DNA from: Candidatus Latescibacterota bacterium
GTDB lineage: Bacteria; Latescibacterota; UBA2968; GCA-2709665
DNA length: 9,888 nucleotides
NCBI GenBank assembly: GCA_030746455.1
Contig: JASLMQ010000417.1
Span: forward strand, 1-9,888
Reading direction: 5' to 3'
A model generated the notes under the pieces. That model saw only the letters and a program-made list of their open reading frames with translations. It was not told where the DNA came from and did no database searches. The translations under genes were made by a program, and so were the position numbers. Below, one piece after another: positions 5,921 to 9,888 of this stretch. Position 1 is the stretch's first letter. Each line of letters opens with the position of its first letter.

Positions 5921-5932
5921 TGACTAAGTCAC
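5920..5932. promoter_or_regulatory. Palindromic site GTGACTTAGTCAC, candidate Crp/Fnr operator
   Basis: A perfect 13-bp palindrome (reading GTGACTAAGTCAC on the plus strand) lies between the Crp/Fnr gene stop and the operon promoter. Its centre at 5926 is about 42 bp upstream of the predicted start, the class II activator position. The GTGA/TCAC half-sites match the Crp core, and the regulator next door keeps the R-E-x-x-x-R recognition pattern. The half-sites are 5 rather than the usual 6 bases apart, which is a genuine discrepancy. Confidence 0.5.
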
Positions 5933-5936
5933 ATTC

Positions 5937-6620
5937 CTAAGCATTTTTCTGGCGCTCGCCGAGGGCAGCCGGGTCCAGGACCTGGACGCTGCTCCTGGAT
6001 AGGGAGAGGAGACCTTCGCGCTCGAAGTCCTTCAAGATCCGGCTGACCACCTCCCGAGAGGTCCCCAGTTCCGATGCGATCTGCTGGTGTGTGCGTCGGA
6101 TGGGATCGTCAGGACCATCAGAGGCCCCCGCAAGGAACTCCGCCAGCCTGACATCGACCCGTCTGAATGCGACTTCCTCTACCACCGCGATGATGGTCGC
6201 CATGCGGTGCGAAATGAGGCGGAAGACATAGTCCCTCCAGAAGGGATGACGGTCGGTCCAGCGCCGGAAGACCTGGGCAGGAACCGCCGCTGCTTCCACG
6301 TCCGTCTCGGTGATCGCGAAGGCGGGAAAGAGCTCTTCGTTGAGAATGCATGACGCCGTCAGGATACAGGTCTCTCCGGGTTCGACGCGGTACAATGTGA
6401 TCTCTCGACCGGTCTCTCCGGTCTTGTAGACCCTGGCCGATCCGGAGACCACGAAGGCCAGGGCCGAGCACGGATTTCCCTCCAGCCCGATATGTTGACC
6501 GGCCGGGACACGCACCGCGTCAGCGTGTTCCAGGAACGCGGTCTCTATGTCCTTACCTGCCGTCGACAGGAACTCGAGAACAGATCTGGCGGATTGGATT
6601 GAGCTAGGGCTATCAAGCAT
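5937..6620 (-). CDS. Crp/Fnr-family transcriptional regulator
   Basis: This encodes 227 residues. The cyclic-nucleotide-binding-like beta-roll spans about 25-140 (VPAGQHIGLEGNP, FVVSGSARVYK, RVEPGET). The dimer helix follows, and a winged helix-turn-helix lies at about 177-205 (THQQIASELGTSREVVSRIL). In the recognition helix R189, E190 and R194 correspond to the Crp residues that read TGTGA, while S193 is Fnr-like. No N-terminal Fnr-type four-cysteine cluster is present, so it is not a classical iron-sulphur oxygen sensor. Cysteines C51, C85 and C91 remain; C85 and C91 flank a beta-roll segment (CILTASC) and could respond to thiol or redox chemistry. ATG 6620 has AAAGGA about 9 bases upstream; an in-frame start at 6689 adds 23 residues of no clear merit. 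It precedes the cytochrome-barrel B operon by about 50 bp before the promoter start, so it is its probable activator. Confidence 0.88.
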   Translation of the reverse strand: MLDSPSSIQSARSVLEFLSTAGKDIETAFLEHADAVRVPAGQHIGLEGNPCSALAFVVSGSARVYKTGETGREITLYRVEPGETCILTASCILNEELFPAFAITETDVEAAAVPAQVFRRWTDRHPFWRDYVFRLISHRMATIIAVVEEVAFRRVDVRLAEFLAGASDGPDDPIRRTHQQIASELGTSREVVSRILKDFEREGLLSLSRSSVQVLDPAALGERQKNA

Positions 6621-6845
6621 ATCACGCGTCCTTTCGGTTGAGGCTGAGGAGCATGAGGCCCGCGGCGGCGGAGGGAGCCATGGCCGCACGGCATCGCATC
6701 GGGTGCCTGCAAAAGCTGTCCAGATGCGAAGGCCCGGTCAAGGCCTCTGGGATCACGGCCTCCCGACACCAAGACTTGGCATATTGGTGACCACCGCAGC
6801 AGAGCTCGAGGCCCCCTCGGAGATCCGTCCCCTGGCATAAGCCAT
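6621..6845. other. Divergent intergenic region upstream of the Crp/Fnr gene
   Basis: This must contain the Crp/Fnr promoter, but I cannot identify one with confidence. It includes a nested dyad at 6767-6789: CCAAG-A-CTTGG (6769-6779) within CACCAA-N11-TTGGTG, a possible operator. Open frames crossing it on the minus strand (for example 6545-6856) overlap the real genes and resemble nothing known. Confidence 0.4.
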
Positions 6846-6874
6846 TTGACAGCCACGGACTCCTGACGTATACT
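6846..6874 (+). promoter_or_regulatory. Strong sigma70-type promoter of the metal-efflux operon
   Basis: A perfect TTGACA (6846-6851), a 17-bp spacer and TATACT (6869-6874, five of six). Transcription would start near 6881, inside the palindromic operator at 6876-6894, so a bound repressor would block initiation. Confidence 0.8.
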
Positions 6875-6875
6875 G

Positions 6876-6894
6876 TATACCCCCAGGGGGTATA
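6876..6894. promoter_or_regulatory. CsoR/RcnR-family operator TATACCCCC-A-GGGGGTATA
   Basis: A perfect 19-bp palindrome with two G/C5 blocks flanked by TATA arms. Operators of CsoR-family (DUF156) repressors characteristically contain G- or C-tracts with AT flanks. It overlaps the predicted transcription start of the gene for just such a repressor, 16 bp before its ATG, which indicates autoregulation and metal-dependent derepression. Confidence 0.85.
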
Positions 6895-6900
6895 TAGCCT

Positions 6901-6906
6901 AGGAGG
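6901..6906 (+). promoter_or_regulatory. Ribosome binding site of the CsoR-family gene
   Basis: AGGAGG, 4 bases before ATG 6911; strong Shine-Dalgarno match that fixes the start. Confidence 0.8.
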
Positions 6907-6910
6907 CGGT

Positions 6911-7180
6911 ATGAACCACAAGCACGTCAGCAAGAACGTGATCAACAGGCTCGCGCGGGTCCAGGGCCAGGTCGGAAGCCTCCGCACGATGGTCGAGTCG
7001 GGCCGTGACTGCAGCGAGGTGCTCATCCAGCTTGCCGCGGCGCGTGCGGCACTGGATCAGGCGGGTCGGTTGATCCTCGAGGAACACATGGAACACTGCG
7101 TGGCCGAGGCGCTGGTTGAGGGCAAGGGGCAGGAGGCCCTCGACGATCTGAGGTCGGCCCTCAAACGCTTCATCGGATGA
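6911..7180 (+). CDS. CsoR/RcnR-family metal-responsive repressor
   Basis: This 89-residue all-helical protein is a typical length for the family. The helix 1 signature INRLARVQGQVGSL and the later LEEHMEHC segment are diagnostic. Metal-ligand positions read C34, H59 and C63, the Cys-His-Cys triad of copper-sensing CsoR, with an additional H3 at the N-terminal position used by nickel/cobalt-sensing RcnR. CstR-type persulfide sensors lack the His, so that class is less likely. Metal binding should release it from the operator at 6876-6894 and induce the exporter 19 bp downstream. Pairs of an RcnR/CsoR-family regulator with a cation diffusion facilitator are known (dmeRF, nickel and cobalt). The actual inducer here is ambiguous because the sensor triad is copper-like while the exporter's sites suit zinc, cobalt or nickel. 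Confidence 0.92.
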   Translation: MNHKHVSKNVINRLARVQGQVGSLRTMVESGRDCSEVLIQLAAARAALDQAGRLILEEHMEHCVAEALVEGKGQEALDDLRSALKRFIG

Positions 7181-7199
7181 CAGGGGAGGGGAAACCTGA

Positions 7200-8315
7200 A
7201 TGGCGACGGAGAGGAACGGGCACGGTCACGGGGACTCGCACGATCACGACCAGGGACATGGCCACCATCCGCACGAGGGCCACGGGCACGACCACACCGA
7301 TGGAGAGCACGACGACGGACACGATCACGGACACGAGGGGCAGGACCATGGCGGCCATGGGCACACGCATGGAGTGATCGATCCGACCATCGCCTCCACG
7401 GAGCGGGGCATCTGGGCCATCAAATGGTCGTTCATCGGTCTGATGGCCACGGCGCTCTTCCAGGTCGTGATCGTCGTGCTTTCGGGTAGCGTGGCTCTCC
7501 TGGCGGATACCATCCACAACTTCGGAGACGCCTCAACGGCCATACCGCTCTGGATCGCCTTCTTGTTCGCCAGGCTGCGTCCGAGCAAGCGCTTCTCCTT
7601 CGGGTACGGGCGTGTGGAGGACCTGGCCGGGGTGCTGGTCGTGTTGACCATTCTCTTCAGCGCGGTTGTGGCGGGATATGAATCGGTGAACCGGCTGCTG
7701 CACCCGCAACCGGTAACGCACCTGGTGGCGCTGGTCGTCGCCTCGATCGTGGGCTTCATCGGCAACGAGGCCGTGGCTGTGTTCCGGATCCGGGTGGGTC
7801 GGGAGATCGGCAGCGTCGCTCTGATCGCCGACGGCTACCACGCCCGTGTGGATGGATGGACGAGCCTGGCCGTGCTGTTCGGCGCGGCGGGCGTCTGGCT
7901 GGGCTATCCCCTGGCCGATCCCATCGTCGGGATCCTGATCACGCTTGCCATCGCGGGGATCGTCTGGAAATCGGGGGTAGCAGTGTTCACGAGGGCCCTG
8001 GACGGCGTGGAGCCGGAATATATCGACGAGATCGAGCACACGACGATGCACGTATCGGGGGTTGTGGAGGTCACCGACGTCAGGGCGCGCTGGATCGGTC
8101 ACCGCCTGCATGCAGAAGTCAACGTGGCGGTGGATTCCGAGCTATCCGTTGTGGAGGCACACGAGATCTCCGAGGACGTGCACCACCGATTGCTTCACCA
8201 GCTGCCCTACCTTGCCAGAGCAACCATCCACATCGACCCAGTCGAGAGAGCCGGAGAGGTGCATCACCGTATCCCGGAACATGCCCACGACAACCTGGAA
8301 GCTCACTCACACTAG
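7200..8315 (+). CDS. Cation diffusion facilitator (CDF) metal exporter with His-rich N-terminus
   Basis: This encodes 371 residues. Residues 8-57 contain 19 histidines interspersed with Gly and Asp, a flexible metal-binding tail; the C-terminus is also His-rich (HHRIPEHAHD). Six helices span about 73-265. The transport site is visible as H106-x3-D110 in helix 2 (LLADTIHNFGDAS) and H214-x3-D218 in helix 5 (ADGYHARVDGWTS), the HD-HD set of zinc exporters; cobalt or nickel are also handled by some relatives. The cytoplasmic C-terminal domain (about 270-350, ending ATIHIDP) is the usual metal-binding dimerisation fold. It should export divalent metal from cytoplasm to periplasm by proton antiport. 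Start ATG 7200 follows AGGGGAGGGG by about 9 bases and lies 19 bp after the repressor gene, so it is in that operon. Confidence 0.93.
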   Translation: MATERNGHGHGDSHDHDQGHGHHPHEGHGHDHTDGEHDDGHDHGHEGQDHGGHGHTHGVIDPTIASTERGIWAIKWSFIGLMATALFQVVIVVLSGSVALLADTIHNFGDASTAIPLWIAFLFARLRPSKRFSFGYGRVEDLAGVLVVLTILFSAVVAGYESVNRLLHPQPVTHLVALVVASIVGFIGNEAVAVFRIRVGREIGSVALIADGYHARVDGWTSLAVLFGAAGVWLGYPLADPIVGILITLAIAGIVWKSGVAVFTRALDGVEPEYIDEIEHTTMHVSGVVEVTDVRARWIGHRLHAEVNVAVDSELSVVEAHEISEDVHHRLLHQLPYLARATIHIDPVERAGEVHHRIPEHAHDNLEAHSH

Positions 8316-8340
8316 TCGATCCCGCTGTCTGTGAGGCCGG

Positions 8341-9714
8341 ATGCTGTTCCATAGCTGGACCTTCGCTTTGTTCTTCGCAGTCGTGTACCTGGGCTACCTG
8401 CCCCTGAGGGGTAAGAGGCTGTGCCTGTGGTGGCTGCTGATCGCCTCCTACGTGTTCTACGCGTGGTGGAACCCGCTCTACCTGCTCATCATCGTCTACT
8501 CGTCCCTGCTCGACTACTCGGTTGTCGTGATGATGGCGAGGGCGCACAAGAAGAAGCCCTGGCTTGCTCTGAGCATCGTCAACAATCTGCTCCTGCTGAG
8601 CCTCTTCAAATATGGGGCCTTCGTTTCCGAGAGCCTGGCTTCCCTCTTCGATCGGGTCGGTATCCCCCTCACTGTGCCATCCCCCGGGGTCCTGCTCCCT
8701 GTGGGGATATCGTTCTACATCTTCCAGTCGATGAGCTACACCATCGACTTCTACCGCGGAGACGTGGAACGAGAGCGGAGCCTGGTTCGGTACGCGGCCT
8801 TCGTTGCCCTGTTCCCCCAGCTTGTCGCGGGGCCGATCGAACGGGCCAGGAACCTTCTGCCGCAACTCGCCAAGAGACGCCCGGTGTCACCACAGCATGT
8901 CTCCGACGGCCTGTCGCTGTTCCTTGTCGGGCTATTCAAGAAGGTGGCGCTGGCCGACTATCTCGCGCTGTACGTGGATCGAGTCTACGCGGCGCCGGAG
9001 CTTTTCGACTCTCTCTCGCTTATGCTGGCCACGTTCGCCTTCGGATGGCAGATCTACTTCGACTTCAGCGGCTATACGGACATGGCGAGGGGCGTGGCCC
9101 GGATGATGGGGTACAACCTGATGCTCAACTTCAACCATCCGTACCTGGCTACGGGTCTGGAAGACTTCTGGAACAGATGGCACATCAGCCTGTCCAGCTG
9201 GTTCAGAGACTATGTCTACATCCCTCTGGGCGGCAACCGGCGAGGGCGGACGAGCACCTATTGGAATATGTTCCTGACGATGGTGATCTCAGGGCTCTGG
9301 CACGGCGCGGCCTGGAGCTTCGTAGCCTGGGGGGCGGTCCACGGCGCCGGCAGGCTGCTGACACGGGATCTCGAAAGACACCGCTTCTACAGGGAACATG
9401 TTCCCAAGCTCCTGAAGCAGCTGTGGGTCTTCGGGCTCGTTACCTTCGCGTGGATCTTCTTCCGCGCGGAGAGCCTCGACAGCGCGATCATGATCATCCA
9501 GAGGATATTCGCCGGTGGTTTCGGGGACCCGGGCTTTCCCGTTGTTGCACTTCTCCTATGTCTGACAGTTTGGGTCTACCAGCTCCTGTGCGAGTCGCGT
9601 GCGCGATTCGTGCTCGAATGGAGTTCGGCCAGGATCGCCCTGGCCCTTGGCATGCTTCTGATCCTGGTCTTCTCGGCGCCCAGCCATGAGCCATTCATCT
9701 ACTTTCAGTTCTGA
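8341..9714 (+). CDS. AlgI-like MBOAT family O-acyltransferase
   Basis: This encodes 457 residues, a typical length, with many membrane helices. It opens with MLFHSWTFALFF and ends FIYFQF, both usual for this family. Family motifs include LPVGISFYIFQSMSYTIDFY (119-138), FPQLVAGPIERA (158-169), FWNRWHISLSSWFRDYVYIP (276-295) and SGLWHGAAW (317-325). H321 in the last is the expected catalytic His; H281 is the other conserved one. The protein should transfer an acyl (usually acetyl) group across the inner membrane onto a surface polysaccharide or similar acceptor, working with an SGNH-type partner such as the gene that overlaps its end. ATG 8341 has GAGG a few bases upstream and starts 25 bp after the CDF stop, so read-through from the metal operon is possible, though no functional link is evident. 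Confidence 0.93.
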   Translation: MLFHSWTFALFFAVVYLGYLPLRGKRLCLWWLLIASYVFYAWWNPLYLLIIVYSSLLDYSVVVMMARAHKKKPWLALSIVNNLLLLSLFKYGAFVSESLASLFDRVGIPLTVPSPGVLLPVGISFYIFQSMSYTIDFYRGDVERERSLVRYAAFVALFPQLVAGPIERARNLLPQLAKRRPVSPQHVSDGLSLFLVGLFKKVALADYLALYVDRVYAAPELFDSLSLMLATFAFGWQIYFDFSGYTDMARGVARMMGYNLMLNFNHPYLATGLEDFWNRWHISLSSWFRDYVYIPLGGNRRGRTSTYWNMFLTMVISGLWHGAAWSFVAWGAVHGAGRLLTRDLERHRFYREHVPKLLKQLWVFGLVTFAWIFFRAESLDSAIMIIQRIFAGGFGDPGFPVVALLLCLTVWVYQLLCESRARFVLEWSSARIALALGMLLILVFSAPSHEPFIYFQF

Positions 9715-9888
9715 TCCCCAACGCCTATCCGGCAGGGAGTGGTTGGTCCTGCTTGCCGTGTGCATCTGCCTTGGGCTCATCGTGCCCGGCGTGTGGGCGT
9801 CACTGGAGGACTTCGCGCCGGGGGCAGACTACCGTCTGCCCTACCTGCTGAGCGACGACTACTGGCTGTTCACCCGGTGGTGCAAGTA
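9686..9888 (+). CDS. Partial membrane-anchored protein, probable SGNH-type partner of the MBOAT (runs off window)
   Basis: The first 67 codons are present. ATG 9686 lies inside the last 29 bases of the MBOAT gene in another frame, suggesting coupled translation. The N-terminus is hydrophilic (MSHSSTFSSDPQRLSGRE), followed by one hydrophobic helix (about 19-38, LVLLAVCICLGLIVPGVW). A segment rich in aromatics then contains FAPGADYRLPYLLSDDYWLF. From memory, this F.PG.DYR.PY.LS.DYW pattern opens proteins encoded directly after MBOATs, many of which have a periplasmic SGNH/AlgJ-like domain. The catalytic part is outside the window, so the assignment rests on context and this N-terminal pattern. 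Confidence 0.65.
   Translation, partial: MSHSSTFSSDPQRLSGREWLVLLAVCICLGLIVPGVWASLEDFAPGADYRLPYLLSDDYWLFTRWCK

Noticed and set aside
7221..7375. Simple-sequence repeat or CRISPR-like array in the CDF gene start
   Set aside because: The repetitive CAC/CAT and GGC/GAC codons simply encode the His-Gly-Asp-rich tail; no regular repeat-spacer spacing is present.
8119..8865. Minus-strand frame across the CDF/MBOAT junction
   Set aside because: It is antisense to two well-supported genes and lacks any recognisable domain.
8421..9689. Second long plus-strand frame within the MBOAT gene
   Set aside because: The frame at 8341-9714 carries all MBOAT motifs and membrane helices; this one is an out-of-frame shadow rich in Arg, Pro and Gly.

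Overview
The window looks like a chromosomal stretch from a GC-rich Gram-negative bacterium, probably of the FCB superphylum (Eisenbacteria, Latescibacterota, Krumholzibacteriota and similar candidate groups). The clue is the secreted protein at 1917-3581. It ends in the SNAPNPFNPST...ITW/VTWDGTDDGG...SSGVYLYRL type of FlgD-like/T9SS type A sorting domain common in those lineages. Two outer-membrane beta-barrel proteins confirm a double membrane. The lineage call is inference.

Left edge (1-139): the 3' tail of an IS630-family transposase. Its stop codon overlaps that of a convergent gene.

Centre (136-6620, all on the minus strand) is the most interesting part. In transcription order it reads: Crp/Fnr-family regulator (6620-5937); cytochrome c/beta-barrel fusion (5824-4619); small two-helix membrane protein (4585-4301); Tat-exported Rieske [2Fe-2S] protein (4326-3841); secreted monoheme protein with tandem modules and a C-terminal sorting-type domain (3581-1917); second, unrelated-looking cytochrome c/beta-barrel fusion (1374-136). 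Three of these proteins carry exactly one CXXCH motif behind a signal peptide, and two of them continue into an outer-membrane barrel, the architecture known from Cyc2 iron oxidases. With the exported Rieske protein, this suggests a compact electron path between periplasm, outer membrane and cell surface. A 13-bp palindrome centred about 42 bp upstream of a predicted transcription start sits between the regulator and the first fusion gene, where a class II Crp/Fnr activator would bind.

A 290-bp divergent region (6621-6910) separates this locus from a plus-strand metal operon. That operon has a strong sigma70-type promoter with a perfect CsoR-type operator (TATACCCCC-A-GGGGGTATA) at its start point, a CsoR/RcnR-family sensor (6911-7180), and a His-rich cation diffusion facilitator (7200-8315). 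Close behind, on the same strand, come an AlgI-like MBOAT O-acyltransferase (8341-9714) and the start of an overlapping gene (9686 to the right edge). The latter resembles the membrane-anchored partner usually paired with MBOATs in cell-surface polysaccharide acylation.

The largest gap (1375-1916, 542 bp) holds a 9-bp tandem repeat, several palindromes, an AT-rich dyad that may be the promoter of the second fusion gene, and a likely terminator. I saw no tRNA, rRNA or CRISPR array.
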